From assembly GCF_000143535.2 (NCBI RefSeq), contig NC_037313.1, positions 565,501 through 629,500 on the forward strand: DNA of 64,000 bases, written 5' to 3'. The stretch's first letter is position 1. Each line of letters opens with the position of its first letter. This DNA comes from Botrytis cinerea B05.10 (taxonomy: Eukaryota; Ascomycota; Leotiomycetes; Helotiales; Sclerotiniaceae). Under the pieces are notes generated by a model. That model made no database searches, was not told where the DNA came from, and worked only from the letters and a program-made list of their open reading frames with translations. A program made the translations under genes and the position numbers. Below are positions 21,824 to 35,175 of the stretch, one piece after another.

Positions 21824-24800
21824 ATGCCCATGATGTCCAGCGGCATGTCGATTAAGGCGCAAGTCGTCGACAAGATTCCGAAACGATTCAAAGAATTGAA
21901 ATTCGGAATCCAGTCAAATCAAGATATTGTCAACCAGGGTGTTATAGAGGTTTCGAATAAAATGCTATATAATGTTGACGCTGGTCGAACTGCTATTCCA
22001 CACGGCCCTGTTGACCCAAGATTGGTAGGGGAAATTCGTCTCGATCTATGAAGTTTACCTACTAATATGCTCTCCTAGGGGACTTCCAGCAAATCTGGGC
22101 GTTGCGATACTTGCGATAAAGGCCTTCAGGACTGCAATGGCCATTTTGGTCATGTCAGATTACCGCTTCCAGCTTTTCATATTGGGTACTTAAAGTTGAT
22201 TATCATGATTTTACAAAACGTTTGCAAGGTACTTGGAAAGCCCGATCTCCTTGTGAGCAGTCGGATGCTGACCCTTATAGACATGCGCCAGAGTTCTACT
22301 CACTGATGCAGAGCGACGACAATTCTTGAAAGAATTACGAAAGCCAGGTATTGACAATCTGAAGCGCACCCAAATCTGCAAAAAGATCAATGAGCAATGT
22401 CGAAAAGCAAGTCAATGCCCCCACTGCAATGCTACCAACGGTCAAATCAGAAAAATCAGTCCCGTTCGATTGGCACACGACAAATATACAAAATACAATA
22501 AGTCTACTGCAGCTAAGAAGGTAGTTCCACCCGGAATGGCCGAATACCAAAAATCCTTCGAAGAAGCAAAGAAGCACAATACAGAGTTGGAGAAACACGT
22601 GAAGAAAGTATATGAGGATCTACACCCATTGAGGGTGCTGAACTTGTTCAAGTTGATTACGCCAAGCGACTGCGAACTTCTTGGAATCAATCCCGCTGAA
22701 GGTCGCCCTGAGATGTTTCTGTGGCAGTTTGTTCCGGCACCCCCGATCTGCATTAGGCCATCTGTTCAGCAAGATGGAGGAAGTAATGAGGATGATATTA
22801 CGACCAAACTTGCCGAGATTGTTAGCATGGCCTCTTTGCTAAGAGCAGCACTACACAAAGGCCAGGCAGTCCAGACCATTATGGAACAATGGGACTTCCT
22901 TCAACTACAAATCGCCATGTATGTCAATAGCGACGTTCCCGGTCTTCAGCAGCCTGGTTTTGGAAAGGCGATTCGAGGATTCTGTCAACGGTTGAAAGGA
23001 AAACAAGGTCGTTTCAGAGGTAATTTGTCTGGAAAACGTGTGGATTTCTCTGGACGAACCGTCATTTCTCCCGATCCGAATCTTGGTATTGATGAAGTTG
23101 CCGTTCCTATCTTGGTGGCAAAGAATCTTACATATCCTGAACGGGTTCAACGTCAGAATATCGAAAAATTGCGTCAGTGTGTTATCAACGGACCAAATGT
23201 TCATCCTGGTGCGCAACAAATCATCAAGAAAGATTCTAACCATAAGATATCTCTGAAATTTGCTAAACGGGATAATGAGGCAAAATTCCTCAAGATAGGA
23301 GATGTTGTTGAAAGACATCTTGAGGATGGTGATATTGTACTTTTCAATCGTCAGCCATCTCTGCACAAGCTCAGTATCATGAGTCATTATGCCAAAATTC
23401 GACCCTGGAGAACATTCCGTCTGAATGAGTGTGTTTGTAATCCATACAATGCAGATTTCGACGGTGATGAAATGAATCTTCACGTACCGCAAACAGAGGA
23501 AGCGCGAACTGAGGCAATCAATCTCATGGGAGTGAAAAACAATCTTTCTACTCCCAAGAATGGAGAACCTATTATTTCTGCTACCCAGGATTTCATTACT
23601 GCAGCTTATTTACTCTCCAATAAAGAGAACTTTTTCGATCGCAAGACCTTCACAAACATCTGTATGTACATGGTTGACGCAAATCTTCATTTGCAACTTC
23701 CTGACCCGGCCATTTTGAAGCCACAAGCTCTTTGGACTGGCAAACAAGTTTTCAGTGTTCTCATGCGTCCAAACAAGCAAGATAATATTCTTGTTAATGT
23801 TGACGCGAAGTGTCGAGATTTTGTACCAAGCATGGTACCCAAAGGCTTTGCGAATGACATGGAAGCCAATGACGGATGGCTAGTGATTCGAAATTCAGAA
23901 GTAATGTGTGGTCTTATGGACAAGAGTACAGTTGGATCTGGAAAGAAGGACTCTATTTTCTATGTCATATTGCGAGATTATGGGCCAGACGCAGCAGTTG
24001 TCGCCATGAATCGGTTGTCTAAGCTCTCTGCTCGGTACCTGACGAATATGGGGTTCTCTATAGGAATTAGTGATGTCTATCCTTCCGCTGAACTCAACAA
24101 GAGTAAAGCCAGATTGATCGCAGCTGCTTATGTAGAGTGTGAGCAATTGATTGAAAGTTTCAAAAACAATACACTAGAGAAGTCTACAGGTTTGAGTATG
24201 GAAGAGACCCTTGAAGCTAAACTTTCTGGCAAGCTCAGTCAAGTTCGTGGTGCAGCTGGAAAAGAGTGTCTCAGAACCTTATACGCTTCGAGCTCACCGC
24301 TAGTAATGGCTAATTCAGGATCAAAGGGTTCAGCAATTAACGTTGCGCAGATGGTGGCGCTGGTAGGGCAACAGATTATTGGAGGTTCTCGTGTTCAAGA
24401 AGGCTTTCAAGATAGAACTCTTCCTCATTTCCCGAAACATTCTAAACAACCTCCTGCCAAAGGTTTCGTAGCGAACAGCTTTTTCACAGGATTGACTCCT
24501 TACGAATTTATTTTCCACGCTATGTCCGGACGTGAAGGTTTAGTCGATACCGCAGTCAAAACAGCAGAAACAGGTTACATGTCACGACGACTTATGAAAT
24601 CGTTGGAAGATTTGTCAACACAATATGATGACACTGTTAGGACTTCTGGTGGAGGAATTGTTCAGTTCCAATTTGGTGCCGACGGACTGGATCCCCTAGA
24701 CATGGAGGGAAATGCAGTTCCTGTCAATTTCAAGCGAACCTGGACTCAAGCGGAGACTCTTACATGGAACAATGAGGAAAGATCGCTTCTGCCATACGAG

Positions 24801-26345
24801 GTTACCAAACAATGTGCGGAACACTTGGCAACATTCAAAGCCAAGTTTTCTAGATTTGGACTTCGCAATGGAGAACCATTAAGTTATGACGATGCTAGCG
24901 ACTACGGTGTGGATGAGCATGATGGTGGTCGGGAGTTCCTTGCTGCCGTCAATAAGTTCATTGGGGAGAAAGCATCACACATGGGTAGAGTACGTACGAA
25001 GGCTGGGCTCCATGATTTCGTAGATGACCCGGAAGTTACGGGTATACTCTACAACGAGGAAGACGAACGGGAAGAATCAAGAGATTATGTCAACCAAGTT
25101 GCCAAGGTTTCCGAGACCACATTAAAGAAGTTTTGCGAACTTTGTTTGGAAAAGTACTCTAGAGCCAAGGTTGAACCAGGCCATGCTGTTGGTGCTGTTG
25201 GTGCACAATCGATCGGAGAACCGGGAACACAAATGACCTTGAAAACTTTCCATTTTGCTGGTGTCGCTGGTATGAACTTGACAGCAGGTGTACCCCGTAT
25301 TAAGGAAATCATCAACGCTTCAAAGACGATTGCTACGCCATTCGTCAAATGTCCTCTGCTCAACTCTAAGGAATTGGAAGTAGCCCGTCTCGTCAAAGCT
25401 CGTATGGAGAAGACCTACCTGCACGAAGTTCTTCATTTCGCCGAGGATATGTGGTCAGCGAAATCTGCCATAATCTGTCTGGCTGTAGACACGGAATATT
25501 TGGTAAATAGGCAGATCGAAGTTACCGTGGAAAATATCGCACATACAATTCTGAAGAACAAAAAACTCAAGGTCCGAAGCGAAGATTTACACGTCAAAGG
25601 GAATTGCATTTTCATTAACGTTACACACGATGGTAGCGTTCCTACTACAGCTCGAGGAGCCGCAGCTAAAGGAAAACCTTCTCTCGATGAGGGCGGTTCT
25701 GATCTTCTACTTCGTGTACATCACCTCAAGCGCGCTGTGCCAGAATTGGCAATATCTGGATACCCAGAAGCCACAAGAGCTATCATTAACACATCTGAAG
25801 ACGCAGTTCCAGAGTACACTGTTGTCGTCGAAGGATATGGTCTCCGTGCCTGTATCGGAACTGAAGGTGTCGACGGCACCAAAGTCAAATCTAACAGTGT
25901 CATGGAGATGCGTGACGTCCTCGGTATTGAAGCTGCTCGTTCCACAATTGCCAACGAAATTGCAACGGTTATGGCGGACATGGACATTGATCCTCGTCAC
26001 ATGCAACTCCTTGCTGATGTCATGACGTACAAGGGAGAAGTCCTGGGTATCACACGTTTCGGACTTTCTAAAATGAGAGATAGTGTGTTGCAACTTGCAT
26101 CCTTTGAGAAAACACCAGATCATCTTTTCGATGCGGCTGCAGGCATGAAGACGGATAGAATCGAGGGTGTTAGTGAGTGTATCATTATGGGACAGACAAT
26201 GGGCGTAGGTACAGGCGCATTCAAGGTTGTCAGAGCATTGGATCTTACACCGGAGGATCTCAAAGTAAAGCCAACCCTTTTCGAAGATGCATGGAAGGTA
26301 GACCAAAGGGAGAGAATAAAACTGAAGAGAGCAACCATGGGTTGA
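21824..26345 (+). CDS. RPO31: RNA polymerase III largest subunit (RPC160/RPC1)
   Basis: The catalytic subunit of RNA polymerase III, which transcribes tRNA, 5S rRNA and U6 genes. The exons 21824-22024, 22079-22228 and 22281-26345 give 1,471 residues, the expected size. The N-terminal zinc region has CDTCDKGLQDCNGHFGH and later CPHCNATNG. The clamp and active centre include FRGNLSGKRVDFSGRTVISPDPNL, FNRQPSLHKLSIMSH and NADFDGDEMNLH, whose three Asp (509, 511, 513) bind the catalytic magnesium. A bridge-helix/trigger-loop segment follows (GLTPYEFIFHAMSGREGLVDTA, GEPGTQMTLKTFHFAGVA). The early intron phases (both 0) fix the start. The Pol III assignment rests on the start GIQSNQDI and the end of the protein. 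It is the longest gene in the window. Confidence 0.97.
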
Positions 26346-26836
26346 ACTTACGATAATGTGGAGAACTGGTGATATGATGGAGTTTATCGGCGAAGATTGG
26401 GTCACATACTTGGATGAGAGATTGGGGGAATTCTTCAAATTTTGGTGGTCTTGAGCGCGAGCTTGTCTATACAGTATAATACCCAGCAAATTAAAAAAGT
26501 ATAAAATCATAAATAGACAGAACAATCATGCTGTAATTGATATAAAAAGTTTCCGCACACTTTCATCATGTTCATTAATGTCGATCCCCGAAATCAAAGC
26601 AAAATCCCAGGTGATGTGAATATTCCAAGTTAATTTGTATGACAAAATATGTATAATCCACAATTGAATTTGACCGTTCTGTCCTTCTGACACTAATAGC
26701 AATTTTAACCCATCCATCCCATTCCAATTGTGAACGTATACCATTAACCCATTCCCCGAAATCCCATACCTAAATTCCCCAATTCATCAAATCCTCATAA
26801 CCATAACCCAAAAGGAAACCCCTATCAAAACCCTCA
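26346..26836. other. Convergent intergenic region
   Basis: About 490 bp between the RPC1 and ceramidase stop codons, AT-rich, expected to be 3' untranslated sequence of both genes. Nothing else seen. Confidence 0.6.
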
Positions 26837-29240
26837 CTACATAAGTTCAAACCCTGCACTAATCCCCTCGAACGGCGTAATCGCGCCCCCCACCACCTTC
26901 GAATCACCAAAATATCTGATTCGATATCGACCGCGCTGAGCCCACTCCTCCGCCTCCCACGTAATAGTCACTTCGCTCGTGCCCAAAATCTCGCTTACTT
27001 TCTTCCACTCGAATATGAGACTCCAATCGCTATCGTCGCGGACTCGGGTCCATTTCGAGGTTTCGGGGTTGAACATCTCGATAGAGGCATATGTTGATTC
27101 GAGATGAAGGTTATTGCGTGGATTGGCGCCGATGAATGTAGCTGTTATGACTGGGGATGAAGAAAGGGGGTAGGAGGGGGAAACGTCGCTTTTTACATCA
27201 CCGTAGGAGGTGAAGAAGGGGTGGCCGTCATAGACGACACCGGTTATAAAGGAGAGGGATTTATTGACATTATTTGGGGGGAACGGGCCGGGCGGAGGTT
27301 GAGACACAGAGGTGGAACTTAAGAAGGGGAGGTGAGAGATTGTGAGGTTGATGTAGGCGTTGAGTGTGTAGGGACCGTAGAGAGTGGAAGCGCCTTCGTA
27401 GCGTTGGATGCCGTATTCTTCGGGGGTGGCAATATAGTGTGTGTAGCTATTAGCTGGGCCTCCGATGACCACGATTGGGTCTGGAGAAGATGAGTCAGAC
27501 AGGATGGTTAATGCGGCGGAGTCGCGAATGGCTTCTTTCCAGCGACGACCGGACATCGTTGTTGCTTCTCCAGGACTGACAATGATGAATAGTTGTCCCA
27601 CTCGAAGTAATTGTACATCTACGACATTGGGTGTCCACAAATAAGGTGTTGAGATCTCGCCAACGTCAAGTAAAATAGGTTTGGGGTAATGACAACGCTT
27701 TTGTTGCTCGCTTGGTGCCTTAATGAGACTGGAAACGACGCGCCACACCGGCGAAGCATTTGGTGTATTGGGATCATTTTGAGTGAAATCAAATGCACCT
27801 GGCCCATCAGAGGTTCCAGCCGCGAACGAATACCCCAAAGCAGCTGGACACGTATGAACGTAACTTCCATTGTCCAAAGGAAAGGAGAAATTTGACATAT
27901 CCTGGAATGTATGGAAAGATTTCACGGATGATCCCGAAACAGCAGTCAACTTTGTGTCGGCCTCGTCGTATAATTTCTTGGCAGGCTGGAATTGTCTCTT
28001 GCCAACCTCGTGGCAAGATGATGCACCATTATCCTTTACACGGAAGAAAGGTCCCCGAGCGTGGCAATACTGGCTTTTACCATCACTGCACGTACTGTTT
28101 TCGAAACTACATTGCTGCCCAGATCCGTCTTCACACCAAGCACCAAGCACATTCGGGCTTGTGTCGCCAACATTAGATTGCGAGAATCCGGCCACAAAAC
28201 CTTCAGCTGCATTGTCCTCTTGAATCACACTCTTTTCGAAGAGATCCGCAGCGACACCTTTATTATCGCCCGAAATAAGCGTATTGTTCCCTAGCATTGA
28301 AGTTCCATGTGTAGGAAACCATGTCAAGACCCCAATATTCTTCCCGTCAGAAGCCCGCGAGAATTTCAAAAGAGTGAGATCCTTCTCGACAGATCCATCA
28401 TCCTCAGTACTAGCATTGTACTTTGCTCGTTCTTCTTCCGGATTTGCTAAATAGGCATATAAACTTCGATTGATATTGGCTCCAAAAACTTTCGTCGAAC
28501 CAACATTCAGATATCCGGGTTGAAGGCTAGTATGAGCTCTTTGAATAGACAAAACAGCTCCATCTACTATAGCTTGATAGCTCTGTTTACTGAATCCCTT
28601 GCTGGTAATTTGGGGAAGTAGATAGTTCAGCCACGCACCCGGACCAGAATGAGAATGTGTGCCTGTCACGGCTACATTCTGTTGTCCATACACAGCATAA
28701 TCGCTGCCTAGATTTGCGAGACCTTCCAATATACCATATCTAACGGCAGTATCTCCCGATTGTGTATCCAGAACGAGATAGACAAAACGGTCTTCCGGTC
28801 GATCGACATCTCCTACGATAAAGGCTCGAGAGTAGAGGCGTTGCCGTAACCCTGATCCAACTTGCTTGGTATCTGCATATCCCATCATGTTTATCTCCAC
28901 AACTGGACTATCATTCAATGTTAGTATGGCATCACAGTGTTAAAATGCAAGGTTCGTACCCAGTGATATCCGCCTTTCCAACTCCCAGTAAATACTGGCT
29001 CCCCTCCGAACTACCGTATTGTTGATTTTCGGTATTTTTGTAATCCCCATCGGTCCATGTCCAAAACTCCTTTCGCAAAGATCCGCCATTGAAAGAATCA
29101 CATAAACATAATATAGTTATGACAACAACAATTGCTCCAACGGCATTCATCCAAAATCGATTTGGGCGGGAGTTATTCTGTCTATGCTCACGTTGGTTCT
29201 GGTCGAGAAGACCGATCTTCATTTCCGGATCCCGCTCCAT
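26837..29240 (-). CDS. Neutral ceramidase
   Basis: A zinc-dependent amidase that splits ceramide into a sphingoid base and a fatty acid. The minus-strand exons 29240-28960 and 28907-26837 give 783 residues, normal for the family. The N terminus has about 30 polar residues, then a single hydrophobic helix (AVGAIVVVITILCLC). This fits a type II signal anchor rather than a classical cleaved signal, so the enzyme domain would face the lumen or outside. Visible motifs are GVGKADITGPV, the zinc-binding GTHSHSGPG, WFPTHGTSM and the catalytic-serine segment NVGDTSPN (Ser about residue 343), with many N-glycosylation sequons. The C-terminal part after about 600 is the Ig-like domain. Branch site ACTAAC supports the intron. 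Confidence 0.94.
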
Positions 29241-29734
29241 GATTTCAAAGTAAAGAACACTTTGTTATTTTAATGATAATATAGTCTCTTTAAATTGTTC
29301 AATACATCATCCCATGGTGAACAATGTATCGTAGAGTTGGTAGCTTAAAGCTTGAGGCGGGAGTGGCGGCTGGTTCCTTAGTTTCCAGTCAAGCTCCCTT
29401 AGTGGAGCGAGCCTGGCGCGCAAGGCAAACCTTAAGCTTCTAGGCTTGCTTAACTTGCACATGAGAAATTTATATTTGTTACATTAAACAAACAAACAAA
29501 CACATCAACTTTCTCCAAGCACTTACTTATATTCTAGTTTCAAAATTAGCTACTACGATTTATCACAATACTTCTATATCGGAATTTTCTAAAAACACGA
29601 CAGAAAGGATACAATCTCGAATTGGTGCTTATACAAATTTCAAACAATTCTCAAGCTCCCTCACATCGAATACCTCGAAACCACAATCCATCACCCCCAA
29701 TTCTCAAACTCCAAACTCCAACCTCCACTCCAAA
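29241..29734. other. Divergent promoter, ceramidase and SPF27
   Basis: About 490 bp shared by two divergent genes. It has a short AAAC repeat (29487-29502) and otherwise AT-rich sequence. No gene. Confidence 0.6.
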
Positions 29735-30355
29735 ATGCCTCTCATAAACGAAATCCACGAATCCCTCCCATACATCGACGTTGAGCCTACCCCCTCCGAA
29801 CGCGCAGCCGCCGAATCCCTCATAGCCAGCTCGCTCGAGCCCAGCTCCCCATCCACACCACACCCCTCTCTCCCGGCTCTCCTCCCCTCCAATCTCTCCC
29901 CCGCCCTTACCGCAGAACACGCTCGCATATCCTCTTCATCGCCTCCACCCCCTCTAAAAGCCATCGACCTAACCCGCTACGAAACGCTCTCCCCCGCAGA
30001 CTCGACGCTGCCAGCTCAGACTCTCCTCTCCCAAGCCTACACCTCTCAAACGTACCTAAACACGCGACTTACCAATCTCTCTCTCCTCGATCAGTTTGGT
30101 AAAAATGCCTGGTTGATTGGAAACGCGCAGTTGGAGGATATATTAAAGGGGTTGGAGAGGGAGGTCGCCGCAAAGAAAGATGAGATCGATGTTGTGGTAA
30201 TTGGGAGGAAGAATGCACAGGAGGCGGCAGAGGCGGAGATTAAGGGTCTAGAGGAAGGGTGGAAGAAGGGCATTGGAAGAGTGTTGGAGACGGAGGTGGC
30301 AGCTGAAGGTATCAGGAGGGAGATTTTGGACAGGAGAAGGGCGGGTGCTAGCTAA
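29735..30355 (+). CDS. Pre-mRNA-splicing factor SPF27 (BCAS2/Cwf7 family)
   Basis: A core subunit of the Prp19/NineTeen complex, which acts in spliceosome activation. The single exon encodes 206 residues. The family signature near the start reads SLPYIDVEPTPSERAAAESLI. A Pro/Ser-rich linker follows, then a long helical half with TYLNTRLTNLSLLDQFGKNAWL and a coiled coil ending in EIKGLEEGWKKGI. This length and layout fit fungal Cwf7 and human BCAS2 well. The gene is intronless and its first half is much richer in C than the rest (CTC/CCC codons), which probably reflects low-complexity drift. It is divergent from ceramidase. Confidence 0.88.
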   Translation: MPLINEIHESLPYIDVEPTPSERAAAESLIASSLEPSSPSTPHPSLPALLPSNLSPALTAEHARISSSSPPPPLKAIDLTRYETLSPADSTLPAQTLLSQAYTSQTYLNTRLTNLSLLDQFGKNAWLIGNAQLEDILKGLEREVAAKKDEIDVVVIGRKNAQEAAEAEIKGLEEGWKKGIGRVLETEVAAEGIRREILDRRRAGAS

Positions 30356-30777
30356 TTCTGAGTTGGGGGCATGTAAGATATGGAATAGAAGGAAGGTAAA
30401 TGGAATGAAAATACCAGCCGGGCTCTGGTTGAGACTACACGATATATGAACAGCGAAGGGTCAAATGTGGACAAAATTTAGTACCACTGCTGCGATGTTT
30501 CTATCTACGGTTTTGGTATCCTTGAGGTTGCATCACAAAGTTACAATTTGAGGCGTCAGGATAAAACATGCATGGTGTAAAACTAATTAGCATTCAAAAG
30601 CAGTTCGCTAAAAGCATCAATAATACAATTGCAAAGTGATTGAAAATCTGACTCTTGTCTGCATCTCAGGTATTTGCCCACTAATAATCCCTAGTCCATT
30701 TGATCATCTCATGAACGAACGTAACCTGTATCTGAACGCCACCAAGTAAAACGAATCCATTCCAAACCAACAATCCT
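30356..30777. other. Convergent intergenic region
   Basis: About 420 bp between SPF27 and PKA regulatory subunit stop codons. It presumably holds both 3' untranslated regions. No gene. Confidence 0.6.
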
Positions 30778-32236
30778 TTAGTTCTGGTGAAGGGGATCAA
30801 TGCTCTCCACGCTCTCATATTTTGTTCTTCTCATAATACTTTCAACTGGTCCCAATAATCTCTGGAACCCGTTTTTGCCCAGGGTAGCTACCTTTACTTC
30901 AGTTTTGCTAACAACGCTAGCAGCTCGGGGAGCATCATTCAGTAATGCCAATTCTCCGAAATAGTCCCCCTTGTGGTATAATTTTACTGGGTTGTCTACG
31001 CCACGTTTGTATGCTTCGGCCTCTCCACTCTCAAGAAGATAGAATGCTTCTCCGGCATCCCCTTCATTTATGATCGCAGTACCAGGTGGGTATTTCTGGG
31101 TCTCCAAAGCATCAGCAATTTTCGACCTTTCATAACGGGTCAAAGTTGAAAGAAGTGGCACTTCTTCGAGGAAACTTTCATAGAGACGACGGCGCTGGAA
31201 TGTTGAGTCCATCAGGATTCGGCGGAAAGTTATGCGATCTAAAGCCCAGAGAGTGCAGGAGGCCTCTGCAGATATAACTGTGGCTGCTCTGGGAGCGTTA
31301 TACATGAGGGCGAGTTCACCAAAAGATCCACCAGGCTCAATGGTGGCTACCTTGGTCCCGAGACCGTCGGGGCCTGGTTGCAGTGAGCCAGTGGAATTGA
31401 CATGGACGTCAAAAGAGCCTTTCTCGACGACGTAGAAGAAATCTCCCTGATCACCTTGTGAGATGACCTAAATTAAATTAGTGGGGTTCAAAAAGCTCAA
31501 CAATTGAAGCTACACGTACCTTGATACCAACAGCGGGAATTGGCTTCTCTACGAGAGCACCTAGTACTTGAGCGCTTTGTTCGTCATCAAGATGACTAAA
31601 AAGAAAGTTTCCGGAAATTGACTTCTTCAAGCGTGCTACTTGATCCTGTGTTTTTTGGTGAAAGGGAGGAGACCAGTTATCGTTGGATGAAGCTGTTGGG
31701 TTGAGAGATTCGGCCGAAACAGAAGTGCGCCTCCCCATACCGTAATGCTCAGGAAACCCTTCGCTCGCAGGTTTGAAAGAGGATGGTGGAAAGTCTCCGG
31801 TGCTTGCGTCTCCTCCAAACGAGCCTCCAAATGAAGGCCCAAACGAAGCTCCAAATGAAGGAACTCCCTTTGAGAATCCAAAATTTGGTGTTGTTGGTGA
31901 TGTTATCGTATCATTTTCATCCTCCTCTATGACTTTTGAAATGTTTCCGGGAACCGCTTGTTCATGTCCTAACCCATTTCCGTCACCACCGAAAGGATTG
32001 GCGTGAGTTCCAAGCCGACCAGGGAATGTGTTTCCAGCCATCCTCGGCCGATTTGCTGTTCCTGGTGATACGGAACGATATGATCTATTGCGAGATGTAA
32101 GGAAACCTGCGCGCTCCGTTTCTAGACGTTGACTGAAATAGTTGGCACAGAATTGTAGAATATCGGTAGGTTGGTTTCTAAGAATTTCTTGACTGAGCGA
32201 CTCGATTTCGGTCAAGTACACCGACGGTAGTGACAT
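30778..32236 (-). CDS. pkaR: cAMP-dependent protein kinase regulatory subunit
   Basis: It binds and silences the PKA catalytic subunit until cAMP arrives, so it is a central switch for growth, sporulation and virulence in fungi. The minus-strand exons 32236-31520 and 31467-30778 give 468 residues. The dimerisation/docking helix pair is at about 5-42 (YLTEIESLSQEILRNQPTDI). A Gly/Phe/Ser-rich linker follows, with repeated SFG motifs. The inhibitory site is RRTSVS (169-174), where the Ser/Thr makes it a phosphorylatable type II-like substrate. Two cyclic-nucleotide domains each have a phosphate-binding cassette, FGELALMYNAPRAATV and FGELALLNDAPRAASV. The intron acceptor TTTAG restores VISQGDQGDFFYVVE. 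Over 3 kb of upstream sequence is gene-free. Confidence 0.97.
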
Positions 32237-33866
32237 TCGAACTCGTTATGTGAGGTAAACAGCTCAATGCTTTGTTTACAACCTAGTGAAGGTTCATAGA
32301 ATTGCGACAATGTAATCGAGTGAATCGAGAAGAGGATTCCGCAGCAGATAAGGCGGAATTGCGAGGGAGTCGACGGATGAGGTTGGCGTAATCTGTATGA
32401 TCGTAAAACAATTTAGTGAGAGCTCATGGGCAGTGCATGTAGTGAGTCAATGTGAAGGAAGCGTATAGAGAACATGCCACTGGCAGCTCGAAAGTTGAAG
32501 GAAATGATTGATGTACTTGGAACAAGGCCCGTTCGATCAGGTACAAGCTTCAGCACTCTGTACTTGGAATTAATGAATCCACGGGGAAAGTGGAGTAGAG
32601 GTCAACACCTACCAGGACCTTATTGAATAGGTTGAGCTGTGAGTCCGATCTCTTTATACTGGAAGGCCGCGACTCTAACACGGTAGGAGATGGGATGGTG
32701 TTGGTTTGATAGAAGGTTGCGAGGGTTGCGATGGTAATTGAAGTGAAGGGTATTAAAAGGAGTTATTGGGGAAGAGTTATCTAAAGAGACTGGAAGGAAG
32801 GTACCGGTATCTTGATCGACAAGGCGAGGGGAGGGGGGAAATGGCGAAGCTCTTGCCTACCGTAACAACCCTTCTCGCTTGGATGTGGGGGAGGGAAGCG
32901 GTAGTGAGATGGAATAAATTGATTGGTTTTTGAAGCTTCGATGCAAAGTTCGAGAAGAAGCCTAGAAGGAATTGAAACGATCCGAAGGAATAATGCTTGG
33001 TGTTTGGGTGCGGCAAAGGAATCGTCTGCAATATGGGATGTGTGTATGTAAGTAGGTACGGATGTGTACGTAGGCACGTTGGCAAAGCAAAGGGTCAAGC
33101 AACAAATAATGTACAATGGGCTGGATAAACCGTATCAACATCTGGCCCGATACTTCTTATATGGAGCAGAGAAGAAGATTTGCGTCCAAGCTGTGAGAAC
33201 ATTCATTTCAATAGCTCTAAATATCAGACATTCCGATTTCTAATGAACAAAGGCCGTATTATTGGCATTGCTCCATGGGTGATCAGTCGAGATCACCTTC
33301 TTAAATTTGCTGCCAGTGATTGAGATTAGTTCCTGGTTCGATATGGAATCCCCCTAGATGGCCATTCACAGGTATTCGGCATCCAGGTTTGGTTGAAACA
33401 AAGAACCATGGCTTTTGGACTGGGAGCTCAATCTCCGGGTGTTTGCGACAGCCCTTCTATTGGAATAGGGACGGACGGGTGATTATTTATTATTATTACT
33501 CTTTGTATGAGGGAGCATCGGGCTCTTCCCTCGTACGGCTCATCTCATACCACTGACTCATCTTGGAGAATCATGAAGGACCTCCGTGGACATATTAAGG
33601 AATGTCTTTTAAATTTCTCGTATCCAGCAACACTGTCTGGGTCTCTGCAGATGATCTGATGGACTTTCCACAACCATCGACACTGTGGCATTTCGATACT
33701 TTGTGCGTGCAAGCGTGTCGGCGTGCAAGCACTTGATTAAGGGGCTGCGAAAACGTCATAGTCACAGTCATCGGCAGGGCAAGAAAAGCCATCGCAACGC
33801 TGGCGAGCTACGCATGCCTAGGTCGTCGCTTCGACTGTCGAGGATTCATTGCTTGATTTCCTTGGA

Positions 33867-33967
33867 GGGGGGGGGGAGGGGGTTTTTATGGAGAAAGAAG
33901 TAAAATCAAATCAAATCAAATCAAATCAAATCAAGTCAAATCAAGTCAAATCAAGTCGAATCAAGTC
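33867..33967. repeat. Poly-G run and (ATCAA)n microsatellite
   Basis: A long G run, interrupted by single A residues, is followed after about 15 bp by about thirteen five-base units of TCAAA/TCAAG type. The array is homogeneous at its left side and decays to TCAAG to the right. It lies in the pkaR/CBM48 intergenic region. Confidence 0.85.
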
Positions 33968-34327
33968 AAGAAGTGACTACAGCATACTATCTACCACCTC
34001 ATGCCAGTCCGTGACTCGAGTGCACATAAAGGGGCAGTCGGCTCCAATTGACGCTCACGATGCTTCTCACACAATCATGATAAGTGAAATAGAGTTTCTG
34101 TCTAGTGCACAGTAGTAGCTAGTAGCTAGTAGCTCGCCTCCAATGCGTGATTGATTGCTTGTGATTCCCCGCAGTAATAAGGCAGAAGCAATTAATAAAT
34201 AAAAGGCGTCTTCTCTTCTGTCTCCCCTTCCCAGTCGGTCTCTAAAAGCGGCATCGCCGGTCGTTCTATCAAGATTCCAAAATCTTCTTACTTGATCAGT
34301 GCTTAGTTTCGGATTGCCCCCTTCACA

Positions 34328-34737
34328 ATGTATGCTACTACCGAGCAGGTATCGGTAGGTCTCAGGTCGTGGTTTTCAAGGGTTTCTTCCATGAAGCCCT
34401 ATACTACTCCTCGTTGCGTGTGGGTGTGGGTGATAGATAGCGTTCAGATGGAAGGGCTGTCAATCTATCCGTCTATGCATCTATCTCTCGATCATGGACC
34501 TGGTTTCATCGAGCTGTCAAGCTGTCAAGCAGTCACGCAGTCGAGCAATCTAGAGAAACTTTCAAATGCTTTGACTTGTTGATGCAGGATCTCGTATCTA
34601 TCGCGATCAAAAGAAGAGAAGAAGAAACTCGGATGGAAAATGGATGCATGCTCTTCCGTCGCGAGTCTGTACAGACAATGTCATACATGCATAATCACTT
34701 AAGATTGCTCGCTAGGGATTTCATGAGCCACTTTTAG
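34328..34737 (+). CDS. Possible small spliced gene (55 residues), weak
   Basis: A speculative model. An ATG at 34328 starts seven codons (MYATTEQ), then a donor-like GTATCG and a TTGATGCAG acceptor at 34589. A phase-compatible exon follows, to a TAG at 34737, with an Arg/Glu-rich helix (AIKRREEETRMENG). An AT-rich TATA-like stretch and a pyrimidine-rich tract lie 80-130 bp upstream, as at real fungal promoters. I recognise no family and the donor is not optimal, so chance is quite possible. Confidence 0.2.
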
Positions 34738-35175
34738 GAGCTGGGAGCTCTCGCTGATGAGGCAATCTAGCATATTCTTGCATATGCACAAGCATTGATA
34801 ACAAGAGTCTTGATGGAAACATCATAGGAAGAATAATAAATACCCAACGCGTCTGCTCGCTCATTCATGCTCGTAGTCCTCCTCCCCGGACGCTTCTCTC
34901 TTATCTCTCCTCCAACCTCCCCAATTAGAGACTGATTGGACGTCACAGAGGAAGCATCACGTACAGCCCATCCCTTTTGTTCCATGGTATAAAACGAAAT
35001 CAACGCTTGACATTCCTTCTTTCTCCATTCACTGCACACAGCACCGGACAGCCCAGCGCCGTGCAAGTCCCGTAGTAACCTTGGAAGATTCGCACATTTG
35101 AAATTAGATTAAATCTTGGGATTATCAGTGATGACCTCTTCCCTTATCGACATGAACAAATAAATTAATCTTCCA

